From Hyphomicrobiales bacterium (GTDB lineage: Bacteria; Pseudomonadota; Alphaproteobacteria; Rhizobiales; Aestuariivirgaceae), in contig JADJVV010000001.1 in NCBI GenBank assembly GCA_016710435.1, positions 2,378,501 to 2,442,500 on the forward strand: 64,000 nt of DNA, given 5' to 3'. The position numbers were made by a program, and so were the translations under genes. Position 1 is the first letter of the stretch; each line of letters begins with the position of its first letter. Below the pieces are notes generated by a model. The model was not told where the DNA came from. It did no database searches and saw nothing but the letters and a program-made list of their open reading frames with translations. Of this stretch, positions 38,385 through 48,661 are shown in pieces.

Positions 38385-40874
38385 ATGTCGCTCTCGAGAA
38401 GGTCGCGTTCATTGCTCGCGGGTGTTGCCGTAGCGGCAATGGCCCTTCCAGGATCGGTTCAAGCAGATAGCTTCACCATCCTCAACGGCCAAACGCTCAA
38501 CTCCACCCGCATCCTCAATACGCCGGGTGACGTCGGAACGGTGGAACAGGGCGGCACAATCAACGCTGTGGCTGACGATGGCATCAATGCCAGCACCGAT
38601 GGCGTAACGGTCAACAATGCGGGTGCGGTCACGGGTGCCGAAGACGGCATCGATGTGAATGACAACAGTGTCGTCACCAATTCAGGCTCCGCGATAGGTA
38701 GTGCCTTCGCTATCTTTGGCGACAACAACAACACAATCAGCAATTCGGGCACTGCCACGGGTGGTATCTACGGCATCTTCGTCAACGGCAGCGACAACAC
38801 GATCAGCAATACGGGCAACGGGACAGGTAGCATCAGCGGCATCAATGCCCTCGTCGGCAACACGATCAGCAATTCGGGCACTACGACAGGTCTCCAAGGC
38901 ATCGCCGTCGACAGCGGCAACACGATCAACAATTCGGGCACGGCGGCGGGTATCGGTGCTGGCAGCATTGGCATCAGCGTTAATAACAACAACACGATTA
39001 GCAACACGGGCACTGCGACAGGTCAGTTTGGCATCCTCGCATTCGACGGCAATACGATCACCAATTCGGGCACGGCGGTGGGGATCGGCAATAACAGCAC
39101 TGGAATCCTCGCCGTCAACAACAACACGATTACAAACTCGGGTACAGCAATAGGTACAACCGTCGACGGCATTCACGCTGTCGACCAAAACACCATTACA
39201 AATTCGGGAACATCGACAGGCTCAGTCACCGGCATTCGCGTCGGTAGCTTCAACACGATTACAAACTCGGGTACAGCAACAGGATCCACCCTCGACGGCA
39301 TTTTTGGCCTCGACCACAACACAATCACTAACTCGGGAACATCGACAGGCCAATCGTTCGGCATCTTCGGTCGTAGCTACAACACGATCACCAACTCGGG
39401 TACAGCAACTGGATCATTCGCCAGCATTAACGCCACCGACCACAACACGATCAGCAATTCTGGCACTGCGACAGGCGGTTCCATCGGTATCGCCGTTGGC
39501 AACTTCAACACGATCATCAACTCGGGTACAGCAACTGGATCAACAATCATTGGCATTATCGCCGCCGACAACAACACGATCACAAACTCCGGAACTGTGA
39601 GAGGTAGCATATACGGCATTTCCGCTAACAGCAGCAACACGATCAGAAATTCGGGGGTGATCACGGGTGTCTCAGCTGCGGTTAACTTCATTGGTGCCAA
39701 TAACACCCTCACTCTTTTGGCTGGCAGCCAAATCGAGGGCAGGATCTTACTAGACAATCCAACGGACAGGCTGATCATCGGCCCCGGTTTGAACACGGCG
39801 CTGGCTTATACAGGTGGCACCATCGTCGATACCGGCCTTCCCTTCATCATCGATGGCGGCAAGCTCTATGCGGTCGATGTCACCGGATTCTCGGTTCAGG
39901 ACGAGATGGTGAATGACCTTACGCGGGCTGTCTCCGATGCCGTCGATGCCAGACTTGGCGCGGCACGTGCGGCGGGCCGAGGTTTCTCCACGGCCATGAA
40001 CGGCACGGTGGTACATGCCGTTGCCGACGTTCCCGCCGGGCCCGGCAACAGCCTCTGGCTCTCGGGCCTCGGTTCGGTGCGCGATCAGGAGGGTGACAGT
40101 GACACGGGGTCGTTCAACTCCCTGCTCGGCGGTTTCGTGGTGGGTGGCGATGCCCTGATCTCGACACATACCCGGGCCGGTCTCTTTGCCGGTGCGTCCC
40201 TCGCCGATCTCGACACCGAGGGCGATGGTCAGGACCTCGATAACAAAAGCGCATTTGCCGGTGCCTATCTCAGCCATGACATGGGCCAGAGCTTCGTCAA
40301 TGCTGCGCTTATCGCAGGTTGGAGCGGCTTTGACAGCGAGCGCCACATCACCAACAACCAGCTGCCCGGCGGCATGGAAACGGCAAGCGCAGACTATGAC
40401 GGCTTCCTGCTCAGCCCGTCGCTCACCCTCGGTCACGGCATGATCATGCAGGGCGGTATCCTCACCCCCAGCGTCCGGGTGCGGTATGCGGGCCTGTTCC
40501 TAGAAGGCTATGACGAGAGCGGCTCCACCGCCAATCTCTCGGTGGACGGGCGCAACATCAACGTCCTCGATGCCCGGGCGGAACTGGCCTATGCGCTCAA
40601 CCCTCACGAGACAGAATCTGGCGTCCTGTCATCCACCCTTCGCTTTGGTGTCGATGGAACGATGACCACGGGCGGCGATGTCTCTGCCACGCTTCTGGCC
40701 CAGAGCCTGAACGTCGATGCAGCGGGTAGTGATACGTTGCGCGGCTTTGCGGGCTTTGACGCCACCTATGCCATGGCCACCGGCGGCAGCCTCAAGCTCA
40801 GCAGCGAAGCGGGTTACGACACTCGTCAAGCCTTCACCGCACAGGCCACCGCCAGCCTCGTCTGGGACTTCTGA
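38385..40874 (+). CDS. Autotransporter with Asn/Ser/Thr/Gly repeat passenger
   Basis: An 829-residue surface protein. Residues 1-28 are a signal peptide (SRRSRSLLAGVAVAAMALPG, ending VQA). From about 116 to 445 there are some fifteen repeats of 20-24 residues built on NTITNSGTATG-x(4-7)-GI, which predict a parallel beta-helix passenger. Residues about 540-829 form an autotransporter beta-barrel (LWLSGLGSV start, AGLFAGASLADLDTE) that ends in the outer-membrane signature LVWDF. ATG 38385 has AAGGG ten bases before it. The gene lies alone between a tRNA-Val remnant and the intact tRNA, so it may be a horizontally gained adhesin. Confidence 0.85.
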   Translation: MSLSRRSRSLLAGVAVAAMALPGSVQADSFTILNGQTLNSTRILNTPGDVGTVEQGGTINAVADDGINASTDGVTVNNAGAVTGAEDGIDVNDNSVVTNSGSAIGSAFAIFGDNNNTISNSGTATGGIYGIFVNGSDNTISNTGNGTGSISGINALVGNTISNSGTTTGLQGIAVDSGNTINNSGTAAGIGAGSIGISVNNNNTISNTGTATGQFGILAFDGNTITNSGTAVGIGNNSTGILAVNNNTITNSGTAIGTTVDGIHAVDQNTITNSGTSTGSVTGIRVGSFNTITNSGTATGSTLDGIFGLDHNTITNSGTSTGQSFGIFGRSYNTITNSGTATGSFASINATDHNTISNSGTATGGSIGIAVGNFNTIINSGTATGSTIIGIIAADNNTITNSGTVRGSIYGISANSSNTIRNSGVITGVSAAVNFIGANNTLTLLAGSQIEGRILLDNPTDRLIIGPGLNTALAYTGGTIVDTGLPFIIDGGKLYAVDVTGFSVQDEMVNDLTRAVSDAVDARLGAARAAGRGFSTAMNGTVVHAVADVPAGPGNSLWLSGLGSVRDQEGDSDTGSFNSLLGGFVVGGDALISTHTRAGLFAGASLADLDTEGDGQDLDNKSAFAGAYLSHDMGQSFVNAALIAGWSGFDSERHITNNQLPGGMETASADYDGFLLSPSLTLGHGMIMQGGILTPSVRVRYAGLFLEGYDESGSTANLSVDGRNINVLDARAELAYALNPHETESGVLSSTLRFGVDGTMTTGGDVSATLLAQSLNVDAAGSDTLRGFAGFDATYAMATGGSLKLSSEAGYDTRQAFTAQATASLVWDF
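38730..39690 (+). repeat. Autotransporter passenger repeats (about 15 x 63 bp)
   Basis: Imperfect tandem repeats of roughly 60-72 bases, each including a conserved AACACGATCACNAACTCGGG-like core. Several cores are nearly identical (for example near 39190, 39250, 39370 and 39520). Unit length is a multiple of three, so gain or loss by recombination keeps the frame and changes passenger length. Confidence 0.8.
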
Positions 40875-40996
40875 GACCGTCTGAGGGGGGTGCCGCCCAG
40901 GATAAGAGACGAGTTGCCAAACTGCCTGCATTCAGCGCATCCAACCGCCAGACCTTCAGTGCATAGCCCGGTGATCGTTCCCAGTCCGAGAACTCG

Positions 40997-41133
40997 TCAC
41001 TTGGTGACATGGTGGTGACACGGCAAATTGGGGACGACAGGCGCCCAAGGTAAGCGCCAGCGTGAATATTTGAAATATCTATCAGAAATGGTGGGCGATA
41101 CTGGACTCGAACCAGTGACCCCTGCGATGTGAA
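40997..41133 (-). repeat. Direct repeat copy 2 overlapping the intact tRNA-Val
   Basis: The second copy of the block at 38130-38265. Its right part is the 3' portion of the functional tRNA-Val gene and its left part is the 29-base sequence 40997-41025. The two copies are 2.87 kb apart and enclose only the autotransporter gene. Confidence 0.85.
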
Positions 41134-41164
41134 CACAGTGCTCTACCAACTGAGCTAATCGCCC
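41089..41164 (-). tRNA. tRNA-Val (anticodon CAC)
   Basis: A complete cloverleaf on the minus strand with encoded CCA: acceptor GGGCGAT/ATCGCCC, D arm GCTC-AGTTGGTA-GAGC, anticodon arm CTGTG-TTCACAT-CGCAG and T arm ACTGG-TTCGAGT-CCAGT. Anticodon CAC at positions 34-36 of the loop reads the valine codon GTG. One U-G pair is in the anticodon stem. No other full tRNA gene is seen in the window. Confidence 0.95.
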
Positions 41165-41276
41165 GTGATCCTTTTGGGGTGGGCACGCTATAGGCGGGGG
41201 TGTGGGGCAAAGTCAATGCCGGGAAGTGGGCTTTCGGCGCTTGCATCCAAAGGGCCTCAAAGGCCGTATTTGGCAT

Positions 41277-42116
41277 ATGCGGATGTTCCTGTGGTCCCTC
41301 GGGTTTCTGGCTGTGGTTCTGGGCCTTCTCTATCATTTCGCCGCGCTGCGGGTGTTCAGCCTGCTGGTGCCGAAGGATGCCGGCGTGGCGAACGTGCAAT
41401 CCGCCGTCGCCTATGGCCCCGATCCGCGCCACCGGCTCGACCTCTACACGCCAGAGGGGCAGGGGCCGTTTCCCGTGCTGCTGTTTGTCTATGGCGGCTC
41501 CTGGGATTCGGGCCATCGGCAGGACTATGGCTTCGTGGGCCACGCCTTCGCCGCGCGCGGCTTCCTCACCGCCATCGCCGACTACCGCCTGGTGCCCGAT
41601 GCGCATTATCCCGATTTCGTCGATGACGCGGCGCTCGCTGTGGCCTGGCTGGCGGCGGAATCGGGCCGCTTCGGCGGTGACCCCTCACGCCTCTGCGTGG
41701 CCGGGCATTCGGCGGGGGCCTACACGGGGGTGCAGGCCGTGCTGCGCAATGGCCTCCGTCACAAGGTGAAGGCCCTGGTTTCGCTGGCGGGGCCGTTTGA
41801 CTTCCTGCCATTGGATTCGCCCAAGACCATCGCGGCATTTGGTGCTGTTTCAAATCTCGAGGAGACGCAGCCCGTCTCCGCCGACCTTGCGGATGCACCG
41901 CCGTTGTTGCTGCTCCATGGCCGCGATGACACCACCGTGGGCCTGCACAACAGCTGGAACATGAAGGCGGCCTATGATCGCGCCGGCCGCACATCCGGGT
42001 TGAAGATCTACGATGGCATTGGCCACGTCGGCATCCTGCTGGCGCTGGCGAAGCCCTTGCGCGGCCGTGCACCGGTTCTGGATGACGCCGCCGCCTTCCT
42101 TCACAAATACTGCTGA
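41277..42116 (+). CDS. Alpha/beta hydrolase (membrane-anchored esterase, BD-FAE/HSL-like)
   Basis: A 279-residue esterase. The N-terminus has one membrane segment (MRMFLWSLGFLAVVLGLLYH) and so is anchored or signal-like. The oxyanion motif is VYGGSW (an HGGxW variant with Tyr for His) at about residue 72, the nucleophile elbow GHSAGAYTG at about 145, then Asp in HGRDDTTVG and His in IGHVGILL. ATG 41277 was chosen since earlier in-frame codons lie next to the tRNA. Ends overlapping the phosphatase gene by 16 bases, tail to tail. Substrate unknown. Confidence 0.83.
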   Translation: MRMFLWSLGFLAVVLGLLYHFAALRVFSLLVPKDAGVANVQSAVAYGPDPRHRLDLYTPEGQGPFPVLLFVYGGSWDSGHRQDYGFVGHAFAARGFLTAIADYRLVPDAHYPDFVDDAALAVAWLAAESGRFGGDPSRLCVAGHSAGAYTGVQAVLRNGLRHKVKALVSLAGPFDFLPLDSPKTIAAFGAVSNLEETQPVSADLADAPPLLLLHGRDDTTVGLHNSWNMKAAYDRAGRTSGLKIYDGIGHVGILLALAKPLRGRAPVLDDAAAFLHKYC

Positions 42117-42766
42117 AGAACCCCCCACGCCTCATCGAAGTGACTGATGACATGCGTGGGGTGGAAGTCCGTGACCGGTGCGGCGGTGTAGCCGAAAGTG
42201 ACGGCGATCACCGGCACTCCGGCGTTCTGTCCGGTGCGGATGTCGGTTTCGCTGTCACCCACCATGATGGAGCGGGCAGGGTCGCGCCCCAGCCGCTTGC
42301 ACGCCTCGAAATAGGGGCGCGGATCGGGCTTCGCGACGCCAATCGTGTCCGGCCCCACGACGGCACCGAAATAGCCATCCATGCCCAGCGCCTTGAGCAG
42401 CCGGTGTGAAAGGTCCTCCAGCTTGTTGGTGCAGACGGCCATGCCGATGCCGCGGGCATTGCAGCGGTCGAGGAAGGGGAGAAGCCCCGGAAACGGCTTG
42501 CTGTGGGCGGCGATGTGGGAGGCGTAGTAGATCACGAATTCCTGGTACAGCGTCTCGATGGCGCGCGGATCAACGGGATCACCCGTCGCCTCGCAGCCCC
42601 GGGCAATGAGGGCACGCGCCCCGTGGCCCACGAATGCCCGCACCTCATCCAGCGAAATCGAGCGCCGTTTCAGCGTGGAGAGGACATGGTTGGTCGCCGC
42701 GTGCAGGTCGGGCGCGGTGTCCACCAGCGTACCGTCCAGATCGAAAACCAATGTATCAACTGGCAT
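42101..42766 (-). CDS. gph: Phosphoglycolate phosphatase (HAD family)
   Basis: A 221-residue HAD phosphatase. Motif I is FDLDGTLVDTAPDL at the N-terminus, motif II VCTNK (Thr), and motif III/IV VAKPDPRPYF with VGDSETDI. Length and the TAPDLHAATN segment fit Gph, which clears 2-phosphoglycolate. I chose the ATG at 42766 since the longer frame has no support. Divergent from the aldehyde dehydrogenase gene. Confidence 0.85.
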   Translation of the reverse strand: MPVDTLVFDLDGTLVDTAPDLHAATNHVLSTLKRRSISLDEVRAFVGHGARALIARGCEATGDPVDPRAIETLYQEFVIYYASHIAAHSKPFPGLLPFLDRCNARGIGMAVCTNKLEDLSHRLLKALGMDGYFGAVVGPDTIGVAKPDPRPYFEACKRLGRDPARSIMVGDSETDIRTGQNAGVPVIAVTFGYTAAPVTDFHPTHVISHFDEAWGVLQQYL

Positions 42767-42856
42767 TGCCAACTCCGCCTTCTGGCCCGTTTGTTCTGGC
42801 CTGCCGCCCATGCTATGCCCCCGCGCGAGAATGGCTTCCCGCTTCAGGAGAACTTC

Positions 42857-44332
42857 ATGGACATCGCAAAAACGCAGGCGCTTCGCGACTTATTGAAAGA
42901 CAAGTCGCTGCTCAAGGACAAATGCTACATCAACGGCGCCTGGGTTGGCGGGGCGGCCTCCATCGACGTCACCAACCCGGTGGATGAGCGGGTGATCGGT
43001 TCCGTGCCGAAGCTCGGCAGCAAGGAAACCCGCGAGGCCATCGAAGGCGCTGAAAAGGCCCAGAAGCTGTGGTCGAAGAAGACCGCCAAGGAGCGCGCCG
43101 GCATCCTCCGCAAATGGTTCAACCTGATGATGGAGAACCAGGAGGACCTGGCCCAGATCCTCACCGCCGAACAGGGCAAGCCGCTCACGGAATCGCGCGG
43201 TGAAATCGCCTATGGCGCCAGCTTCATCGAATGGTTCGCCGAAGAGGCCCGCCGCGTCTACGGCGAGACTGTGCCCGTGCCGTTCCCAACGAGCCGCGCT
43301 GTCGTCATCAAGCAGGCCGTGGGTGTCATCGCCTGCATCACGCCGTGGAACTTCCCCAACGCCATGATCACCCGCAAGGCCGGTGCCGCATTGGCCGCAG
43401 GTTGCGCGATGGTCTGCAAGCCGGCAGCGGAAACGCCGCTCTCGGCTTTGGCCATGGCGGAACTGGGCGAACGCGCAGGGCTTCCGGCGGGTGTCTTCTC
43501 CGTCATCACCGGCTCCGCCCGCGAGATCGGCGCCGAAATGACCTCCAACCCGATTGTCCGTGGACTGACGTTTACCGGATCGACCGAAATCGGCCGCGTT
43601 CTGATGGAACAGTGCGCCCCCACCATCAAGAAGCTGGGTCTTGAGCTTGGCGGCAATGCGCCCTTCATCGTCTTCGACGATGCCGACCTTGACGCCGCCG
43701 TCGCCGGCGCCATGGCCTCCAAGTACCGCAACAACGGCCAGACCTGCGTCTGCGCGAACCGTCTCTATGTGCAGGAAGGCGTCTACGAAGCCTTCGCCGA
43801 GAAACTCTCGGCCGCCGTGAAGAAGCTGAAGGTGGGCAATGGTGCCGCGGAGGGCGTGACCACGGGCCCGCTCATCAATCCTGCCGCCGTCAAGAAGGTG
43901 GAGGAGCACATCGCCGACGCCGTGGCCAAGGGCGGCAAGATCGCCACCGGCGGCAAGCGCCTGAGCGGAAACTTCTTCGAACCTACCATCATCACCGGCG
44001 TCACCAAGGACATGGCCGTGGCCCGCGAGGAGACCTTCGGGCCCGTCGCGCCGCTCTTCACGTTCAAGACGGAAGAGGAAGTGATCGAGGCCGCCAACGC
44101 CACCGAGTTCGGCCTCGCCTGCTATTTCTACAGCCGCGACATCGGCCGCATCTGGCGCGTCGGCGAAGCGCTGGAATACGGCATGATCGGCATCAACGAA
44201 GGCATCATCTCGACCTCGGAGGTGCCGTTCGGCGGTGTCAAGCAGTCTGGCATTGGCCGTGAAGGTTCGCAGCACGGCATGGAAGAATACCTCGAAGTGA
44301 AATACATGCTGATGGGTGGCCTGGGCAAATGA
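42857..44332 (+). CDS. gabD: NAD(P)-dependent succinate-semialdehyde dehydrogenase
   Basis: A 491-residue aldehyde dehydrogenase. It has the cofactor helix FTGSTEIGRVLMEQC, the general base Glu in LELGGNAPF (about 263) and the catalytic Cys in NNGQTCVCANR (about 297). CITPWNFPNAMITRKAGAAL and SEVPFGGVKQSGIGREGS are specific for the GabD branch. A CAGGAG site precedes the ATG. Converts succinate semialdehyde to succinate in the 4-aminobutyrate route. Overlaps rpiA by four bases. Confidence 0.88.
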   Translation: MDIAKTQALRDLLKDKSLLKDKCYINGAWVGGAASIDVTNPVDERVIGSVPKLGSKETREAIEGAEKAQKLWSKKTAKERAGILRKWFNLMMENQEDLAQILTAEQGKPLTESRGEIAYGASFIEWFAEEARRVYGETVPVPFPTSRAVVIKQAVGVIACITPWNFPNAMITRKAGAALAAGCAMVCKPAAETPLSALAMAELGERAGLPAGVFSVITGSAREIGAEMTSNPIVRGLTFTGSTEIGRVLMEQCAPTIKKLGLELGGNAPFIVFDDADLDAAVAGAMASKYRNNGQTCVCANRLYVQEGVYEAFAEKLSAAVKKLKVGNGAAEGVTTGPLINPAAVKKVEEHIADAVAKGGKIATGGKRLSGNFFEPTIITGVTKDMAVAREETFGPVAPLFTFKTEEEVIEAANATEFGLACYFYSRDIGRIWRVGEALEYGMIGINEGIISTSEVPFGGVKQSGIGREGSQHGMEEYLEVKYMLMGGLGK

Positions 44333-45038
44333 GTGCGAAGAAAGTGGCGAGCGCCGACGAACAGAAGAAGGCCGCGGCGCTGGAGGCCCTGAAACTTGTG
44401 AAGTCCGGCATGAACCTCGGCCTCGGCACGGGGTCCACGGCCAATCATTTCATCCGTGGCCTCGGCGAGCAGGTGAAGCAGGGTCTTGAGGTGAAGGGCG
44501 TGCCCACCTCGAAGGCAACGGCCGATCTTGCCAAGGAACTCGGCATTCCCCTGACCACGCTGGGCGAACATCCCTTCCTCGATCTCTGCATTGATGGCGC
44601 GGATGAATTCGATCCGGAACTCCGCCTCATCAAGGGCGGCGGCGGTGCCTTGCTGATCGAGAAGATCGTGGCGACGTCTGCCAAGGACGTGGTCATCATC
44701 ACCGACGAGAGCAAGCGCGTGAAGATGCTGGGCCAGTTCCCCCTGCCCATCGAAGTCGTCAACATGGGGATCAAGGCCACCGCCTGGAAGATCGAGCGCG
44801 TGTTCCGCATGCTCGGCATGAACCCGAAAATGACACTGCGCGCGCGTGACGGGCAGATGTTCCGCACCGACATGGGCAATGCCATTATCGATGCGGCCTG
44901 CGGCGAGATCAAGGAACCCGAGCGCCTTGAAGTGATGTTGAACAACATTCCCGGTGTTGTGAACAACGGCCTCTTCAATGGCATCGCCTCCCGTGTCATC
45001 ATGGCGACGGCAAGCGGAACCGAGGAAATCAAGGCCAA

Positions 45039-45042
<4 letters not shown>
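44329..45042 (+). CDS. rpiA: Ribose-5-phosphate isomerase A
   Basis: A 237-residue isomerase of the pentose phosphate pathway. Family motifs are LGLGTGSTANHFI (phosphate loop), DGADEFDPELRLIKGGGGAL with the catalytic Asp and Lys, and the C-terminal NNIPGVVNNGLF. Its ATG overlaps gabD and its stop overlaps the GTG of the reductase gene, so three core enzymes form one operon. Confidence 0.93.
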
Positions 45043-46400
<1,358 letters not shown>

Positions 46401-46497
46401 TCAACTTCCAATTGCGGTCCGGTCGCGCGCTTGACGCAGTGCATGCCACCGCATAGCAATCTCTTCTGGGGGTTGTTTGATCAGAGGGCGCAGAATC

Positions 46498-47994
46498 ATG
46501 CCGGCAATTCCCCGTCTCGCGGAAATCAGTCGCTTCGCGTGTGCCGCTTTCGCATCAACGCTGGGGATCTCAACAGCATTCGCCGGCACGTGGACCAATG
46601 ACAATCAGTCCGTATACTGGACATTGGGCAATCAAAACCCGGCATCCACTTCCGTCAATCCCACGGGCGGGAGGACGATAGCCGATGTCAATGTAGTGTT
46701 TGACGTGGACATGCTCTCAAGGGTTGTTGACATCACACTGAGCAATGGATCGACCAACGTTCAGCTCTATTCATACATCAGTGGGCCAGAATATCCGTCC
46801 GGAGCAATACTGGTGGGAGACGAATTCCCTGACGCGTTGGGAATGGCTTTCTCGGGCAGTGGATTCAAGCCCTTGTCACCTTTGAGTGCATTCAACGGGC
46901 AAAGCGAAAGTGGGGTTTGGACCCTCGCTGTATCCGACGGCTGTTGCTACACCGTTCCCGGCTATCTGTTTTCTTGGTCCCTCATCCTCACCGTACTGCC
47001 CCTGGAGCAGGATCTCGTCGGCACCACGATTCCGGATATCATTGCCGGCGATGTGCACAACCTTGTCGGATCGTTGGATGACCGCATGTCCGCAAGCTGG
47101 GGTGGCGGCATCACGCCCGCGGCAGACGTTGCCAATCCTTTCACCGCACCTGCCGGCGAGACAGCGGCGGGGCTATGGCTGCGGGTGGGGGGCGCAATTT
47201 CGGAGAATGAAGGGGCGGTCGGCGCGAACATCCTGGGCACGGCACGCTATGAAGAACAGAGTGGCTTCTTGCAGGCGGGCGGCAGCGCCACGCTTGCGAC
47301 GTCAGCGGAGTCGCGCCTGGTCGCTTCGGTCTTTGGACACTACCTTGCCAGTGCCAGCGACGTCGACGGCGCACTGGGAAAGGCCGGTGATGTGGATACG
47401 GAAGGGCTCGGTGCTGGCGCGGCACTCACCTGGCTGGCCGCGTCCGGCTGGTATGGAGATGCATCAGCGCTTCTTGTTGCCCATGACCTCGATGTTTCCA
47501 CGACAGGCGGCGCGGCAGGAAGCACCGACGCCATGACTGGTGCCGCAACCGCGGAAGTGGGCCGCCGTATCGCCCTGACGGAATCGGTTTCAGTCATCCC
47601 TCGCGTACAAGCTGTCGTGCAGCATACGGAGATCAACACCTTCACCGATAGCGCCGCCATGACCTACAGCTTCGACGAGGCCACGCGTTTTGAGGGCCAG
47701 GCAGGCCTTCAGCTTGTATACACAGCCCCGTCTTCGGGTGATTATCAGCTCACGGGCAAGCTCGGAGCCACACTGTCCCACGCTTTCCTCGACAGCGGTG
47801 GCGTGCAACTGAGTGGCGTGCCACTCGACTTTGGCGGAGCGGGTGGCACGGCAGCGATCGTGGATGGCGCGCTCCAATGGGTGCCGCTGGGAGATGGCCC
47901 GCGCTTCGGCGTGAATGCCAGCTACATGACACCGCTTCGGGGAGATGGGCGTGAATCAATCGCGGCGTCAGCTACCGTGGGCTGGGCGTTCTAG
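46498..47994 (+). CDS. Autotransporter with proprotein-convertase P-like passenger
   Basis: A 498-residue secreted outer-membrane protein. A signal peptide (to about residue 28, ending AFA) is followed by a short passenger of 150 residues. It resembles the beta-sandwich P domain of subtilisin-like convertases: VVDITLSNGSTNVQLYSYIS, then FNGQSESGVWTLAVSDGCC and YLFSWSLIL. From about 210 there is an autotransporter-type beta-barrel that ends VGWAF. No protease domain is present. ATG 46498 has AGAGGG upstream; a TTG seven codons earlier is possible. The gene ends overlapping the P-loop gene by four bases, tail to tail. Role unknown. Confidence 0.75.
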   Translation: MPAIPRLAEISRFACAAFASTLGISTAFAGTWTNDNQSVYWTLGNQNPASTSVNPTGGRTIADVNVVFDVDMLSRVVDITLSNGSTNVQLYSYISGPEYPSGAILVGDEFPDALGMAFSGSGFKPLSPLSAFNGQSESGVWTLAVSDGCCYTVPGYLFSWSLILTVLPLEQDLVGTTIPDIIAGDVHNLVGSLDDRMSASWGGGITPAADVANPFTAPAGETAAGLWLRVGGAISENEGAVGANILGTARYEEQSGFLQAGGSATLATSAESRLVASVFGHYLASASDVDGALGKAGDVDTEGLGAGAALTWLAASGWYGDASALLVAHDLDVSTTGGAAGSTDAMTGAATAEVGRRIALTESVSVIPRVQAVVQHTEINTFTDSAAMTYSFDEATRFEGQAGLQLVYTAPSSGDYQLTGKLGATLSHAFLDSGGVQLSGVPLDFGGAGGTAAIVDGALQWVPLGDGPRFGVNASYMTPLRGDGRESIAASATVGWAF

Positions 47995-48653
47995 GCGCTT
48001 CCTGCACCAGCCTCTGCGAGCATCTTCACGTCTGCAAGGAAAAGACGGGCCTGCGCTTCGCAAGCGGCCAGGCCCTGTTGCATGTCGAGGAAGATGCAGG
48101 TGCCGCCCAACGCATGCAGCACGTGACCAAACTCCCGCAGGCGCTGCTGGAAGCGTGTCACGTCGCGCACCACGGCCTCTTCCCGCATCGCTGCGCCACC
48201 GGCAGTGCGGGTCTTGAGATTGGCGAGGATGTTGGCTGGCGTGTTTTCCAGATACATCACGAAGCGCCGGTCGAGGAACGTCCGCGCCATGGCAGGCTCC
48301 TGCACGGCGAGGTCCAGCACTTCCCCGCAGAAGTGTTGCAGCACATGTTCATCTGAGAGCAAAAGCAGCTCCGGGTTTTCTGCCCGTACCATATGGTCGC
48401 GCCACGCCCGGTGAACGGATGTTTCCGATGCGCGGGCGATCACCTCCGGTGGCGCGCCCTGCGCCGCGAGCCATCGCGCCTTGCCCTCGATCAGGTGGGG
48501 ATAGGGCGGGGGCAGGGGCTCCTCAAACCTTGCCGCATCGATGACGAGAGACTGGAGGTCCTTCCACCCGTCTTCCGGTTCGCCCGCCAGCAACGCCGCC
48601 GCCAGCGTGCTCTTGCCCACTCCGTTTGCGCCCACCATTTCGACGAGCGGCAT
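47991..48653 (-). CDS. P-loop nucleotide kinase-like protein
   Basis: A 220-residue protein whose only clear motif is an N-terminal Walker A, VEMVGANGVGKSTLAAALL. Further on are LLLLSDEHVLQHFCGEVLDL, which may hold a Walker-B-like acid, and an Arg-rich segment after TFLDRRFVMYLENTP. It looks like a deoxynucleoside- or shikimate-kinase-style fold but I cannot place it. Its start is eight bases after the DUF1989 stop, so the two are co-transcribed. Function unknown. Confidence 0.6.
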   Translation of the reverse strand: MPLVEMVGANGVGKSTLAAALLAGEPEDGWKDLQSLVIDAARFEEPLPPPYPHLIEGKARWLAAQGAPPEVIARASETSVHRAWRDHMVRAENPELLLLSDEHVLQHFCGEVLDLAVQEPAMARTFLDRRFVMYLENTPANILANLKTRTAGGAAMREEAVVRDVTRFQQRLREFGHVLHALGGTCIFLDMQQGLAACEAQARLFLADVKMLAEAGAGSA

Positions 48654-48661
48654 CGGCCGGT

